Shown here in pieces: positions 25,138-34,852 of a stretch of DNA of 64,000 nt (position 1 is its first letter; each line of letters starts with the position of its first letter). The stretch lies in contig PHBZ01000011.1 in NCBI GenBank assembly GCA_002840755.1, forward strand, positions 1 to 64,000, given 5' to 3'. The position numbers were made by a program, and so were the translations under genes. The stretch comes from Chloroflexi bacterium HGW-Chloroflexi-10 (GTDB lineage Bacteria; Chloroflexota; Anaerolineae; Anaerolineales; Anaerolineaceae). Below the pieces are notes generated by a model, which was not told the DNA's origin, did not search any database, and worked only from the letters and a program-made list of their open reading frames with translations.

Positions 25138-27227
25138 TTTACGATCCCTTTGTTATTGTTTTTGGTTGGACAGACAAGTCGGACCGTGGTGCCAATGGTA
25201 TCTTCAGTTTCAATCACTAATTGACCACCAAGGCGGGTTGCCCGTTCTTTCATACTGACTAATCCAATGCCACCCAAACTTTTATTTTCTATACTGAATC
25301 CCTGACCATTGTCAATGATTTTCAATTCTAATTGATTAAGTACCTCATCTACATGTAAACTCACTTGAATTTGTGTACAATTGGAATGTCGCAACGCATT
25401 ATTCAGTGCTTCAGTCGTAATGCGGTATAACTCCAAATCAAGCGGGGAAGGCAGAAATTCTTCTCCAACGATGTCCAGACTGGTCATTAATCCGGCTCTT
25501 CGTTCTACTGTATTTAATCTCAATTCCAATGCGCCGGATAGCCCTTCCGATTCAAAAGCTAATGGACGCAATTCAAATAACATCAGGCGCATCTCACGCA
25601 GCGACTGCAATGCAAAAGTAGCTATATCGTTAATCGTTTCTTCCAGCGTGCTTAATTCTTTTAATTTCAATAATTTTTTACTGATATCCGCAGAAAGGAC
25701 CAATCCATATAAAGATTGTGATACCGAATCGTGTAAATCTCTTGCCAACCGTTGGCGTTCTTCCAAAATAAGCGCCTCTTTATCACGTTGTCGCTGCCGG
25801 GTGGTTTCAAGTGCCAGCCCTATTTGATCTGCGATTGTGGAAATCAATTGTTTTACACCGGAGTCAAAGATACCTTCATCTTTACAGAAGATACTTAAAA
25901 CCCCGATAATAACTTCTTTTGTGCGGATGGGTACTCCAAAATAAGTCAGTAATTCCGTTTTACCACTGTCCATTTTGGTTTGCAGGCCTGAAACCAACAC
26001 ATTGCCGCCTGTTTGAAAAACCTGCCCCCATAACTCCTGGTCCAGACCGGTGAGTAATAACCAGTCATATAACCCGTCTGGAACCTGCTCTTGGATTGAT
26101 GATTCCAGTTTTTGTTCTCTGGAATTGAACAAATGGATTAAACCTGTTAGGCAGTTCACAGCTTTTAGCGTTGTGTTGAGAGATTTTTCCAATAAGGTGT
26201 CCGCGTCCAGCTCTTCACTGGCAATAGACATAATCTGATATAAAACGTGGAGCTCTTGCTCACGCTGACGAATATTATGCTCCAGTTGTTCGGTAGCCCA
26301 GATTCGGTGCAGGGTATTACTTCCCGACTCAACAAAAGCGTTGAGTAATTGTTCGTCTTCCTGGGAATACTGACGGGGGGTTTTCCATCCGATGTACAGT
26401 ATTCCCGCTACATATCCGCCTATCCGTAACGGCGCGAGTATCAGCGCCTGTGTTTTCTGATCATACATATAACAGCAAAACTGGCAGTCTTCTTCTATAC
26501 ACCCGTCAAGTAAAATGTGATGGATTTTATTGACGTGTAACATGCGAAACAAAAAATGGTCATTATCTGCGTTCAGGGTATGGGGCGGGGCCTCAGTATG
26601 CTGGATGCTGATGGATAATTGTAGCTCTTCTCCAATAGTCTCATAAATACCCGCCAGATCCGCTTCCATTACACTCATGCAGTGTCCAACCAGGCTATTA
26701 ATCACTTCCTGCCTGGTTTGGGCGCGGCGTAAGATCACATTCAGTTTTTCCGAAACTTCCAGGCGGTAAGCATACTCGTTGAGGGTTTGGGTGCGCTCAT
26801 CTACCCGTTTTTCCAGATTTTCGTTACTAACTTTCAGTTCCCTCTGGGCCCGTTTTATTTCTGTTGTATTGCGGATAAACAGGGAAACAGCCACCACCCG
26901 GCCGTCACGGATAATCGGTCCCAGATTGGTCATATACCAGCGTGGGTCAGATTCATTGTATGTGGATGCCAGTTCATAAGAATCGGTCTGCCCGGTATCA
27001 AACACTTTTTTGATTTTCGAGCGAACAAGATCATAGTATTCGGGCAGAAAAAACTCAAAAATGTTTCTGTTTACAAATTGAGCAGGATCAGCTCCCTCTG
27101 CATGATCGTTATGAAATAAAATCCTGCCATCTCGGTCAATAATAATAATCGTTTCTGGCGCCTCTTTTACAATTTCCTGGTACCAGTTTAAATCCGGAAC
27201 AACGGTTTTTGTTTCTTTATTTAACAT
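25134..27227 (-). CDS. Soluble PAS-GAF-GAF histidine kinase with cysteine cluster
   Basis: About 697 residues from ATG 27227 (TTG 27245 is an alternative; numbering below includes it). No membrane helix. A PAS domain (about 20-130), a coiled-coil (131-165), a GAF domain (about 170-310), a second GAF (about 330-480), a HisKA_3 dimerisation helix with H505 (RDLHDSVSQ) and HATPase_c (NNALRHS, DNGQGF, GIGLVSMKERA). The first GAF domain contains C249-x4-C254-x2-C257-C258, a likely metal or Fe-S ligand set, recalling the Fe-S oxygen sensors NreB and AirS (analogy only). TATAAT six bases before the ATG suggests leaderless expression. It probably senses redox state or oxygen for the reductase operon. 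Confidence 0.9.
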   Translation of the reverse strand: MLNKETKTVVPDLNWYQEIVKEAPETIIIIDRDGRILFHNDHAEGADPAQFVNRNIFEFFLPEYYDLVRSKIKKVFDTGQTDSYELASTYNESDPRWYMTNLGPIIRDGRVVAVSLFIRNTTEIKRAQRELKVSNENLEKRVDERTQTLNEYAYRLEVSEKLNVILRRAQTRQEVINSLVGHCMSVMEADLAGIYETIGEELQLSISIQHTEAPPHTLNADNDHFLFRMLHVNKIHHILLDGCIEEDCQFCCYMYDQKTQALILAPLRIGGYVAGILYIGWKTPRQYSQEDEQLLNAFVESGSNTLHRIWATEQLEHNIRQREQELHVLYQIMSIASEELDADTLLEKSLNTTLKAVNCLTGLIHLFNSREQKLESSIQEQVPDGLYDWLLLTGLDQELWGQVFQTGGNVLVSGLQTKMDSGKTELLTYFGVPIRTKEVIIGVLSIFCKDEGIFDSGVKQLISTIADQIGLALETTRQRQRDKEALILEERQRLARDLHDSVSQSLYGLVLSADISKKLLKLKELSTLEETINDIATFALQSLREMRLMLFELRPLAFESEGLSGALELRLNTVERRAGLMTSLDIVGEEFLPSPLDLELYRITTEALNNALRHSNCTQIQVSLHVDEVLNQLELKIIDNGQGFSIENKSLGGIGLVSMKERATRLGGQLVIETEDTIGTTVRLVCPTKNNNKGIVK

Positions 27228-27233
27228 GGATTT

Positions 27234-27263
27234 ATTATAAGGCAATCAATATCGGTAAAACAA
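27234..27263 (-). promoter_or_regulatory. Promoter for histidine kinase, leaderless start
   Basis: On the minus strand TTGTTT (27263-27258), 18-bp spacer, TATAAT (27239-27234), six bases, ATG (27227). The promoter lies just outside the IS607 element. Confidence 0.6.
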
Positions 27264-27297
27264 GGAATACTAAGCAAGACTTTCCGCTCTCAAAAAC

Positions 27298-28545
27298 TTA
27301 CACAAATCTGCACATTGTAGATTTGTTGTTTTGTTCCTGCTTCACAGAGGGTTGCCTATTAAAAACAGGTCTTACATCCTCTCCACAGGCGTAACTTCCC
27401 GCAGAGCTTGCGGTAGTGTTGTATTTAATCAAATGTTCGAGATTAATGGCGGCGTTCAAGTCGCGGTCAATCTCAAGGCCGCACTTTTCACATCGAAAGA
27501 CCCGTTCTGACAGCAGCATTACGTCTTTCTTATGTCCGCAATGGCTACAAATTTTACTCGATGCAAAAAACCTATCTGCTAAAATTACCTGACACCCATA
27601 CCATGCGCCTTTGTACTGCATCTGTCGTCGAAACTCTCCAAAACCCACGTCGGAAATCGCCAGTGACAGCCTGCGATTTCTTTTCATGCCCGCGACATTC
27701 AGGTTTTCCAATACTACGGCAGACTTGTTTTTCGTCAGCCAAGTTGTAAACTGATGCAAGGTGTTGTTGCGGATGTTTGTTGTTTGAGCGTAGGCTGTAG
27801 CGAGTGCTTGAACCGCCTTTTTACGATTTTTGCAGCCCTTTTGCCGGTGCGAGACAATCCGGTGCAACCGTTTGACTTTTTTGAGAGCCGATTGGAGGGC
27901 TTTTGGGTTAGCAAACTGTGTACCGTCGCTGACCGTTGCCAGCGTTTTTATGCCTAAATCCACGCCGCAGACTGGTTTTGAGCTGTCGACCAATGGTTCC
28001 GGCATTTCCACTTCGCACTGCACAGCGACAAACCACCGCCCAGCCTTTTCACTCACCGTTGCGTATAGAACCTTCACATCTTCGGTCGGCAAGTAACCGC
28101 TTTCTTTTAGCCGAATTTTTCCAAAACGTGGCAGTTGGATGGCTTTTTCAAAAATATGGATTGAACCCCAAACCTGAAAACTGCCGATGCCTTTTTTCTT
28201 GGATTTGAATTTTGGAAATCCTGCTTTGCCACTCAAGTTTCCCTGTTTCTTCTGTTTGACGCGTCTGAAAAAATTAGCATACGCCTTATCCAGATGGCGC
28301 AAGGCTTCCTGCGGAGTGGTTTTGGAAACTTCGTACATCCATGCCAACTCGCTTTTTTTCAAAAGGTTAAGTCTTTTGTGTAAGTCGATGGCATTTGGGA
28401 TTTTTTCGCCGTGTTCGTAAGCCATTTTTTTCTGCGCCAGACCCCAATTATAAGCAAATCGTGCTGCACCTGCGTGTTTTAGACACAGTGTCACATGCTT
28501 ATCATTTAGATCCAACTCTGTTCTAAAGGCTCTTAATATTTTCAT
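27298..28545 (-). CDS. tnpB: TnpB RNA-guided endonuclease (IS607)
   Basis: 415 residues. Helical N-terminal domain (OrfB_HTH-like, RFAYNWGLAQKKM), then a RuvC nuclease with all three acidic residues: D196 (GVDLGIKTLATV), E280 (VVLENLNVAGM) and D362 (DRDLNAAIN). The zinc ribbon is C333-x2-C336 and C352-x2-C355. It should be active. Known TnpBs use an RNA from the 3' end of the gene to direct cutting that preserves the element. The final 45 residues (ASSAGSYACGED ... SVKQEQN) are the region that overlaps this RNA in relatives. Confidence 0.95.
   Translation of the reverse strand: MKILRAFRTELDLNDKHVTLCLKHAGAARFAYNWGLAQKKMAYEHGEKIPNAIDLHKRLNLLKKSELAWMYEVSKTTPQEALRHLDKAYANFFRRVKQKKQGNLSGKAGFPKFKSKKKGIGSFQVWGSIHIFEKAIQLPRFGKIRLKESGYLPTEDVKVLYATVSEKAGRWFVAVQCEVEMPEPLVDSSKPVCGVDLGIKTLATVSDGTQFANPKALQSALKKVKRLHRIVSHRQKGCKNRKKAVQALATAYAQTTNIRNNTLHQFTTWLTKNKSAVVLENLNVAGMKRNRRLSLAISDVGFGEFRRQMQYKGAWYGCQVILADRFFASSKICSHCGHKKDVMLLSERVFRCEKCGLEIDRDLNAAINLEHLIKYNTTASSAGSYACGEDVRPVFNRQPSVKQEQNNKSTMCRFV
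27302..27326 (-). ncRNA. Hairpin at tnpB 3' end, probable omega-RNA element
   Basis: ACAAATCT (27302-27309) and AGATTTGT (27319-27326) form a perfect 8-bp stem over the last codons of tnpB. Such a 3'-terminal structure is where the TnpB guide RNA scaffold lies in related elements. The full extent of the RNA cannot be set from sequence alone. Confidence 0.45.
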
Positions 28546-28554
28546 TGTTGAATT

Positions 28555-29193
28555 TTACGAGCTGATGGCTTCAGCGGCATCCTTTAGTTTTTTTATCACG
28601 ATTTTATTTTTATGGCTTCGAGTGCCGTATAATCGCGCCGAGAACACGGTAATCATATCAAGGATATCCGAAACGAGTTCTTCTTCAAATGTCGCTGGGG
28701 TCTCGCCCTTATTCAATATTACAACTTCCGTCCCATAATTTTCACAGAGAGAAAACACAATTTCAGAACCAAAACGCAACAAGCGGTCTTTGTGTGTAAG
28801 AACCAGCCTATCCACATTTCCTGCACAGATTTCTTTGATTAGATTCTTCAAACCTCGTTTGTCATAGTTCAGTCCAGAACCCAAGTCCTGAATAATTGTG
28901 GAAGTCCATCCATTCGCTACACAAAAAGTTTCGAGCAGTTGCACCTGCTGTTTTAGGTCTTCTTTTTGGTCGTGGCTGGAAACCCGTGCGTAGGCAATAG
29001 TTCTTTTCTTAGCCAGTTCATCGTCTTTTCTGATTTTTCCGTTAAAACTTGACAGGCGAACAATTTCATCGCGGTTATAACGCCGATGACCATTGGGGGT
29101 TCTCTCTGCTTTGATTTTTCCTTGCGACTCCCAGATGCGAATGGTTTTCGGGGTTACGCCTAATATTTTCGATGCTTCGCCAATTGAAATCAT
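28555..29193 (-). CDS. tnpA: IS607 serine recombinase (TnpA)
   Basis: 212 residues. N-terminal MerR-like helix-turn-helix (ISIGEASKILGVTPKTIRIWESQGKI), then a small serine-resolvase catalytic domain with YARVSSHDQ (nucleophile S72), GSGLNYDKRGL and LVLTHKDRLLRFG, the conserved Arg-containing active-site segments. This reversed order (DNA-binding domain first) is diagnostic of IS607. Complete, with no disruption seen. Confidence 0.95.
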   Translation of the reverse strand: MISIGEASKILGVTPKTIRIWESQGKIKAERTPNGHRRYNRDEIVRLSSFNGKIRKDDELAKKRTIAYARVSSHDQKEDLKQQVQLLETFCVANGWTSTIIQDLGSGLNYDKRGLKNLIKEICAGNVDRLVLTHKDRLLRFGSEIVFSLCENYGTEVVILNKGETPATFEEELVSDILDMITVFSARLYGTRSHKNKIVIKKLKDAAEAISS

Positions 29194-29302
29194 CTTTTCT
29201 ATCCCATATTTATTATATACTTATATGACGTAATTGTAAATATATTTATAACATTGCTCGCATTTTAACTTACTGTTACTACCCCCAAAAAATCGCAGAA
29301 AA

Positions 29303-30076
29303 CTACCACCTCAATGACAGGCAGCTCAGGCCGCCATCCATTTTGTGATATTCGGAGACTTGCATGACCACGGGGGTAAAGCCAGCAGTGCTCACTAATT
29401 CCAGGGTGGCGGGGAAACCATCCGGAACCAACACTATATCATTGACGCGCAGGCAGTTGGCGGCGTAAGCTTCTTCAAGGGGTACGATCAATTTACGATA
29501 GGTATTAAAGGAAGGGTGATTTGCCAGGCGCGGGTCGAGCAGCAGGGTGTTCTCGCCCAGGGAATTGACGGCGCTTTTCAGGTGCAATATACCCTGCATG
29601 CCGCGGATATCGATGATCTCACAGGTAAAACCATGCCGGGAGAGAAAACCGGCCAATTGCTGCGCGCCTGCGGGATTGGTACGCTGTGAAACCCCCAGAA
29701 AATAGCGGGCGCCTACCTTGCAGATATCGCCGCCATCCAGGGTGCCGGGGTTCTCAATCTGATAACGGACAGTGAAGCGTTGTGCCAGCACGGGGAGCAT
29801 ATCCGTGGTTTCGCCGCGGCGGGAGTCTGCACCCGGACGAGAAAGCACGGCAAAATCGGCCTCCACAATGGCGGCATCTTCGACAAAGACCGAATCGGGA
29901 TAGGCGGGAGTAGGCGGCAGAACACTCACCTGCAAGCCAGCCCGGGTGAGGGCCTGTACATAAGCGGCATGCTGAGCGCGAGCCAGCGGCATCTCCGGAC
30001 GGCCCAGGTTGGCGGTGGTGATACCGTCGATATAACTCTCGGCGGGTTGGCGGGTGATGGCGAATTGGAAGGACAT
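29303..30076 (-). CDS. Dimethylargininase (DDAH-like amidinotransferase)
   Basis: 257 residues of the guanidino-group-modifying enzyme fold. Active-site motifs: FVEDAAIV, GTLDGGDI, HLKSAVN with H165, and the C-terminal nucleophile C252 in MDGGLSCLSLRW. This set and length match N(G),N(G)-dimethylarginine dimethylaminohydrolase, which gives citrulline and dimethylamine. AGGAG precedes the ATG. It is 37 bp downstream of rdgB in the same direction. Citrulline-forming relatives with altered specificity cannot be excluded. Confidence 0.92.
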   Translation of the reverse strand: MSFQFAITRQPAESYIDGITTANLGRPEMPLARAQHAAYVQALTRAGLQVSVLPPTPAYPDSVFVEDAAIVEADFAVLSRPGADSRRGETTDMLPVLAQRFTVRYQIENPGTLDGGDICKVGARYFLGVSQRTNPAGAQQLAGFLSRHGFTCEIIDIRGMQGILHLKSAVNSLGENTLLLDPRLANHPSFNTYRKLIVPLEEAYAANCLRVNDIVLVPDGFPATLELVSTAGFTPVVMQVSEYHKMDGGLSCLSLRW

Positions 30077-30113
30077 GACGAGCTCCTGTACTTTTAGCGT
30101 GTAAGCGGGTGGA

Positions 30114-30716
30114 TCAGGCAGCCTGCAAAAGGTTGCTCAGGCTGGGCAGCGAAGCCATCAGTGCCATTGCGCGATGACTGATAATGTTCTTATGTTTATC
30201 CGGAAGCTCGGCCATGGTTTTTTCCAGTTCAGGAAGGTAGAAGATGGGATCGTAGCCAAAGCCGTTGGTGCCGCGCTCCTCCGCAATGATCTGTCCGTAA
30301 CAATTCCCAGCGTGATGGGACTGCGTGCCTTGCGGAGTGGCAATTACCACTGTACAGTGAAAATGCGCCGGCCATGGCTGCGGATAGGCGGCCAGTTTTT
30401 CCAACAAGTAGGCGCGCCGGTCGGCATCGGTTGCACCCGGTTTGGGTGAAAAACGCGCCGAAATGACCCCGGGAGCGCCATCCAGGGCATCCACTTCCAG
30501 CCCTGAGTCATCCGCCAGAGTAAGCAGCCCACTGGCTTGTTGGTACGCCAGCGCTTTTTTTTGTGCATTCGCCAGGTAGGTGCCGCCATCCTCAACCACA
30601 TCCAGGTGAATACCGAGATCGGCGGGCAGAACGAGGTTGACCGGCAAGCTTTGTAGAATGGCTTGCATTTCACGTAATTTTCCCGGGTTGGTACTGGCAA
30701 TGAGTAAGGTTTGCAT
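30114..30716 (-). CDS. rdgB: RdgB/HAM1-family XTP/dITP diphosphatase
   Basis: 200 residues. House-cleaning hydrolase that removes non-canonical purine nucleotides (ITP, dITP, XTP). Signatures: LLIASTNPGKLREM at the N-terminus, LADDSGLEVDALDGAPGVISARF, and GTNGFGYDPIFYLPE followed by DKHKNIISHRAMA. All are canonical. It heads a two-gene unit with the dimethylargininase. Confidence 0.96.
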   Translation of the reverse strand: MQTLLIASTNPGKLREMQAILQSLPVNLVLPADLGIHLDVVEDGGTYLANAQKKALAYQQASGLLTLADDSGLEVDALDGAPGVISARFSPKPGATDADRRAYLLEKLAAYPQPWPAHFHCTVVIATPQGTQSHHAGNCYGQIIAEERGTNGFGYDPIFYLPELEKTMAELPDKHKNIISHRAMALMASLPSLSNLLQAA

Positions 30717-30829
30717 GGGAGCTTCCTGATTTTTTTAGAATGGTTTTTATCCTTCTGACTATAACATTTGCGGACTGCTTTGCCAAGATTGGGTGGATGA
30801 GTCTTTCGCTGAAAATCGGGCGATTTTGA

Positions 30830-30889
30830 TTGACAGGAGAAATAAATCTCGATATACTTCTGTTTATTACAAACCGACGGTCAGTCGGT
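30830..30889 (+). promoter_or_regulatory. TetR-gene promoter and operator
   Basis: TTGACA (30830-30835), 17-bp spacer, TATACT (30853-30858), followed by the inverted repeat ACCGAC-GGTCA-GTCGGT (30873-30889) between the promoter and the start at 30906. The position fits autorepression by the TetR protein encoded next, and control of the exporter operon if that is read from the same promoter. Confidence 0.85.
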
Positions 30890-30905
30890 AGAAAGGAAAC
30901 GTTGC

Positions 30906-31604
30906 TTGGCAAGAATTGTTAAAGAACATTCTGTCCGTAAGAATGAAATTCTGGATGAAGCTCAACGGTTGATTTATACCAAGGGCTACGAGCAAATGAC
31001 GATTCAGGACATTCTGGATGCGCTGCAGATCTCTAAGGGTGCGTTTTATTATTACTTTGATTCCAAACAGGCGCTCCTGGAAGCATCGATCGAGCGTATG
31101 GTGGAAGCCATAACGAAAGTGATCGAACCGATTGTTGAGGACGAAAATCTGACATCGATTGAGAAGTTTAATCTTTTTATTGCAACTACCGCCAATTGGA
31201 AAACCGAACGCAAGGATTATTTGCTGCCGATTATGCGGGTTTGGTACGCCGATGAGAATGCTATTGTGCGTCAAAAGCTGCAAGCCCGCGGATATGCGCT
31301 AATAGCGCCGATACTTTCCGGAATTATCCTGGAAGGTGTCCAGGAAGGCGTTATGCATACAACCTACCCTGATCAGGTTGGTGTGGTGGTTTATTCTTTG
31401 ATGTATAGTGTCGGGGAAAAAATAGCCGGCATTATTCTTTCCAGTAAACCCGCGGATGACGATTGGCCTTATTTAAAAAAAATAACTGCTGTTTATACGG
31501 ATGCTATTGAAAAAACAATAGGGATTTCCAGCGGGACACTGCATATTTTTGATATTGAAACATTGAAAGAATGGGTTGTTCCCGTGGCAGCAACCCAAGC
31601 GTAG
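30906..31604 (+). CDS. TetR-family regulator of ABC exporter
   Basis: 232 residues. Helix-turn-helix QMTIQDILDALQISKGAFYYYFDSKQALL, then a helical ligand-binding domain. It starts with TTG at 30906 behind GAAAGG. It is followed in the same direction by four exporter genes, beginning 73 bp downstream, so it is the probable repressor of the whole unit through the palindrome at 30873. Confidence 0.92.
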   Translation: MARIVKEHSVRKNEILDEAQRLIYTKGYEQMTIQDILDALQISKGAFYYYFDSKQALLEASIERMVEAITKVIEPIVEDENLTSIEKFNLFIATTANWKTERKDYLLPIMRVWYADENAIVRQKLQARGYALIAPILSGIILEGVQEGVMHTTYPDQVGVVVYSLMYSVGEKIAGIILSSKPADDDWPYLKKITAVYTDAIEKTIGISSGTLHIFDIETLKEWVVPVAATQA

Positions 31605-31677
31605 CTGAGAAAAAGACGGAATTAAAGATTACTAAAGCATAGAAGGAAACTTTATTAAGTAGAAAGGTAAGCCGAAG

Positions 31678-32907
31678 ATGAAATTATTTTTACGTCTGGC
31701 ATGGCGTAATATCTGGCGCCACCGCCGCCGTACCCTGCTCATTGTTCTGGCAATAGGTTTTACCATGATGATGATGATGTACTACGACGGGTTGTTGGCC
31801 GGGTTTAACCAGGCTATTGCCGGAAATGCTGTCAAGATAATGGGCGGCAATATCCAGGTGCATGCACCCGACTATTACGACTCTCTGGATGTGGTCCCAC
31901 TTTTAGCAGTGGAGAATGACTCACAGGTTGTTGCGGCGGCCGAATCTCAGCCGCAGGTGATCGCTGCTTCGCGCCGGATCAACACCAGCGGCATGGTCAC
32001 CAGCCATGAAGGCGCCTTTGGAGTCAAAATTATTGGAATTGAACCCGAGAAAGAAGCACTGGTAAACCTGGTGGCCCAAAATCTAGTGGATGGTCGTTTC
32101 CTCACCGCGGATGATCAGGATGCTGCTTTTATTGGGCAGGGTCTGGCTCTGGCCATGGATGTAAAGGTCGGTGACCGCATCGCCCTGGTTGGTCAGGCTA
32201 CCAAAAAACAAATGCGCAACCGCACTGTGACAGTGGTCGGTATCTACAATGTTGGTATTCCCGAGGTTGAAAAAGGCTCAATCTACCTTTCTCTGAAAGA
32301 GGCCCAGGAGCTTTATGGCCTGGATGGTCAGGTAACCGAGATCAATATCTATCTGAAAAATTTGGGCAGCGAAGATGCTGTTATGGCCGCGCTGGATAAA
32401 CAAATAGATGGGTATGCGATCACATCCTGGGAGACCAATTACCCTGAGATGGCGCAGACATTTGAGACCAAAGGTGCTGTAATGAGCGTTTTCAGCGTGA
32501 TCATGCTGCTCATTGCCGGTATCGGAATTTTGAACCTGCTGCTGATGGCAGTTTTTGAACGCACGCGCGAGATTGGCGTGCTGGGTGCATTGGGTTTGAA
32601 ACCACGCCAGATTTCCTTTCTCTTTCTGCTGGAAGGCGCCATGATCGGCCTGGTTGGGCTGGCTTTTGGGGTTGGTTTTGGGCTGCTGTTGAATTTGTTA
32701 ATGAGTAAAGTGGGCATGGATTTCTCCGCTTTCACTTCCATGACAGAGTATACAGCCCTGATTACTGATAAGGTGTATAACACCATGGGTATGGATAAAA
32801 TGCCCGAACGGATCATCACCGTGCTCGTCATTTCCCTGCTGGCTTCCTTTATACCGGCCAGGGAGGCGGCGCAGAACGAGCCAGCCGAATCTTTGCACTT
32901 TGTGTGA
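31678..32907 (+). CDS. ABC exporter permease, FtsX/MacB type (first copy)
   Basis: 409 residues. The N-terminal RLAWRNIWRHRRRTLLIVLAIGFT start is followed by the first membrane helix, a large extracytoplasmic MacB_PCD-like domain (about 45-270), then three C-terminal membrane helices with the FtsX motif (ERTREIGVLGALGLKPRQISFLFLLEGAMIG). This topology fits the LolC/LolE/MacB permeases, which act mechanically on extracytoplasmic substrates. It pairs with the next permease. Confidence 0.92.
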   Translation: MKLFLRLAWRNIWRHRRRTLLIVLAIGFTMMMMMYYDGLLAGFNQAIAGNAVKIMGGNIQVHAPDYYDSLDVVPLLAVENDSQVVAAAESQPQVIAASRRINTSGMVTSHEGAFGVKIIGIEPEKEALVNLVAQNLVDGRFLTADDQDAAFIGQGLALAMDVKVGDRIALVGQATKKQMRNRTVTVVGIYNVGIPEVEKGSIYLSLKEAQELYGLDGQVTEINIYLKNLGSEDAVMAALDKQIDGYAITSWETNYPEMAQTFETKGAVMSVFSVIMLLIAGIGILNLLLMAVFERTREIGVLGALGLKPRQISFLFLLEGAMIGLVGLAFGVGFGLLLNLLMSKVGMDFSAFTSMTEYTALITDKVYNTMGMDKMPERIITVLVISLLASFIPAREAAQNEPAESLHFV

Positions 32908-32915
32908 GGTCTATT

Positions 32916-34133
32916 ATGATTCAATTATATAAGATGGCTTTTCGTGACCTGGGGCGTAACCGCCGGCGTTCGTTCTTCTCGGCGTTGGCTCTGGCGATAG
33001 GGCTGGCACTTTTGCTGTTCATGGCAAGTATTATTTCCGGTGAAATGCGCGATAGCGTGGACCTATCCGTAAAGCTGCAGAGCGGTCATTTGCAGGTGCG
33101 CAACGCAGAATATGATGAAAACAAAACCAGCCTGGCCTGGAATGTGCTCATCGAGAACCCGGAAGCACTGGCACAGCAGATTTCCAGCCTGGAACCAATC
33201 AAGTTTGTTACCCCACGCCTGTATGCCAGTGGGATTGTTATCTCCGGAGATAACTCGTTGGGAGTGCGGGTCATGGGTGTGGATGTAACCTCGGCCGCCA
33301 ACGAACCATACCTTGAAGGAATGGTTAGCGGCGCATTTCTTAGTGCGGATGATCGCGAGGGTATTCTGATCGGTGAATCGCTGGCAAAGAAACTGCACCT
33401 GGCTTCGGGTGATACGGTGCAGGTAATGGTTAACACCTCCAATGGAGAAGTGGATGAACAACGCTTTTTTGTCCGCGGTACGTACGCTACCAAAAGCTCC
33501 TCCCTGGATGAATCACTGGTGTTAATGCCGCTGGCAAAAGCACAGGCAATTACTCAAACAGATGGTTACGCCAGTGTTCTCTTTATCATGCTGCATGATA
33601 GCGAACAGGTGAATGCCGTAAAAGCCGCCATCCAAACAACGGCTTACACTGTGGTTAGCTGGGAAGACCTGAATGTATTACTGGCTCAAATTCAGAGTTT
33701 GTACAATGTGGTTATCTATTTTATTTATCTGATTGTGCTGGGCATCACTGCCACAGTCATCATCAACACATTGATCATGTCGGTATATGAGCGCACCCGT
33801 GAAATTGGCATCCTCTCGGCCATTGGTATGAAAAGCGGGCGGATCATGGCTATGTTCTTTGCCGAATCGAGTTTAATTGCACTCGGCGGCGTTATTATGG
33901 GAATGCTTCTGGGGGGCATAGCCGTAGCCTACGCGACCGTTAAAGGCTTTTATATTGGTAATATGGGTGTTTCTGGCCTGGTTATGGGCGACCGAATTTA
34001 TGCCTATCTAACCATTCAGGACGCCGTCACACTGACAATCCTCAGTTTTATTGTAACTTTACTGGCAGCGCTGTACCCGGCGCTGATAGCTGCACGTATG
34101 CAACCCGTTGACGCGCTGCGCGGCGGTAAATAA
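32916..34133 (+). CDS. ABC exporter permease, FtsX/MacB type (second copy)
   Basis: 405 residues from the ATG at 32916 (GAGG upstream). Same topology as the preceding permease, including [30 protein letters not shown], but clearly diverged in the extracytoplasmic domain. The two probably form a heterodimer, as LolC with LolE. It starts 8 bp after the previous stop. Confidence 0.92.
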   Translation: MIQLYKMAFRDLGRNRRRSFFSALALAIGLALLLFMASIISGEMRDSVDLSVKLQSGHLQVRNAEYDENKTSLAWNVLIENPEALAQQISSLEPIKFVTPRLYASGIVISGDNSLGVRVMGVDVTSAANEPYLEGMVSGAFLSADDREGILIGESLAKKLHLASGDTVQVMVNTSNGEVDEQRFFVRGTYATKSSSLDESLVLMPLAKAQAITQTDGYASVLFIMLHDSEQVNAVKAAIQTTAYTVVSWEDLNVLLAQIQSLYNVVIYFIYLIVLGITATVIINTLIMSVYERTREIGILSAIGMKSGRIMAMFFAESSLIALGGVIMGMLLGGIAVAYATVKGFYIGNMGVSGLVMGDRIYAYLTIQDAVTLTILSFIVTLLAALYPALIAARMQPVDALRGGK

Positions 34134-34149
34134 GCGCAAGGAGATCACA

Positions 34150-34842
34150 ATGGAAGTAACCAGAATAGAAAATGTAACCCGTACTTACCAGGTTGGTAAA
34201 GTGGAAACGCAAGCCTTGCGCGGCGTCAACCTCTCAATTGAAAGCGGTGAATTTACCGCCCTGGTCGGGCCTTCCGGCTCGGGAAAAACCACCCTGCTGC
34301 AATTAATTGGCTGCCTGGACCAGCCTACCAGCGGGCAAATCTTTATCGGCGGCAAAGATGTAAGCCGCTTGAACCGTAACGAGCGCGCCGATATGCGCCG
34401 CGGTACGATCGGCTTTATTTTTCAGTTTTTCGCACTCATTCCCACTCTGACAGCCTATGAGAATGTGGAAATTCCGCTGCTGCTGATGAGTGAAAATGCT
34501 GCCAAACGCCGCGAACGAGTTAACCAGTTACTGGAGGCGGTCGATCTTTCCGACCGCGGCCATCACCGTCCCGACCAGTTGAGCGGCGGCCAACAACAGC
34601 GTGTGGCGATTGCGCGTGCTCTGGCAACCAACCCCACCATGATTCTGGCGGATGAACCCACCGCCAACCTGGATACCACAAACGGCAAACAGATCATGGA
34701 GATCATGACCAAACTTAACCAAGAGACTGGGGTTACCTTTATTTTTGCTACCCATGATCCGCGAGTTATCGAATATGCCCGGCGCGTGGTCACCCTGCGC
34801 GACGGCCTGGTGGTAAACAACGGCGACGGTAAAGCAAACTAA
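34150..34842 (+). CDS. ABC exporter ATPase (LolD/MacB type)
   Basis: 230 residues from the ATG at 34150 (AAGGAG upstream). Walker [11 protein letters not shown]-loop [18 protein letters not shown], signature [15 protein letters not shown], Walker [13 protein letters not shown] and the H-loop histidine (FATHDPRV) are all intact. The [17 protein letters not shown] segment is typical of the MacB/LolD subfamily. It energises the two adjacent permeases. Confidence 0.96.
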   Translation: MEVTRIENVTRTYQVGKVETQALRGVNLSIESGEFTALVGPSGSGKTTLLQLIGCLDQPTSGQIFIGGKDVSRLNRNERADMRRGTIGFIFQFFALIPTLTAYENVEIPLLLMSENAAKRRERVNQLLEAVDLSDRGHHRPDQLSGGQQQRVAIARALATNPTMILADEPTANLDTTNGKQIMEIMTKLNQETGVTFIFATHDPRVIEYARRVVTLRDGLVVNNGDGKAN

Positions 34843-34852
34843 GGAGACGCCG

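Larger units (their letters stand above)
27265..29290 (-). mobile_element. IS607-family insertion sequence (boundaries approximate)
   Basis: A serine recombinase gene followed by tnpB in the same direction, 9 bp apart, is the IS607 layout. IS607 elements have no terminal inverted repeats and no fixed target duplication, so the ends cannot be read exactly. They must lie between the kinase promoter (27263) and tnpB, and between tnpA (29193) and the dimethylargininase stop (29303). Both genes look intact. Confidence 0.85.

Noticed and set aside
27298..28545. Compact Cas12-type effector
   Set aside because: Length, zinc ribbon and pairing with an IS607 serine recombinase identify TnpB of an insertion sequence.
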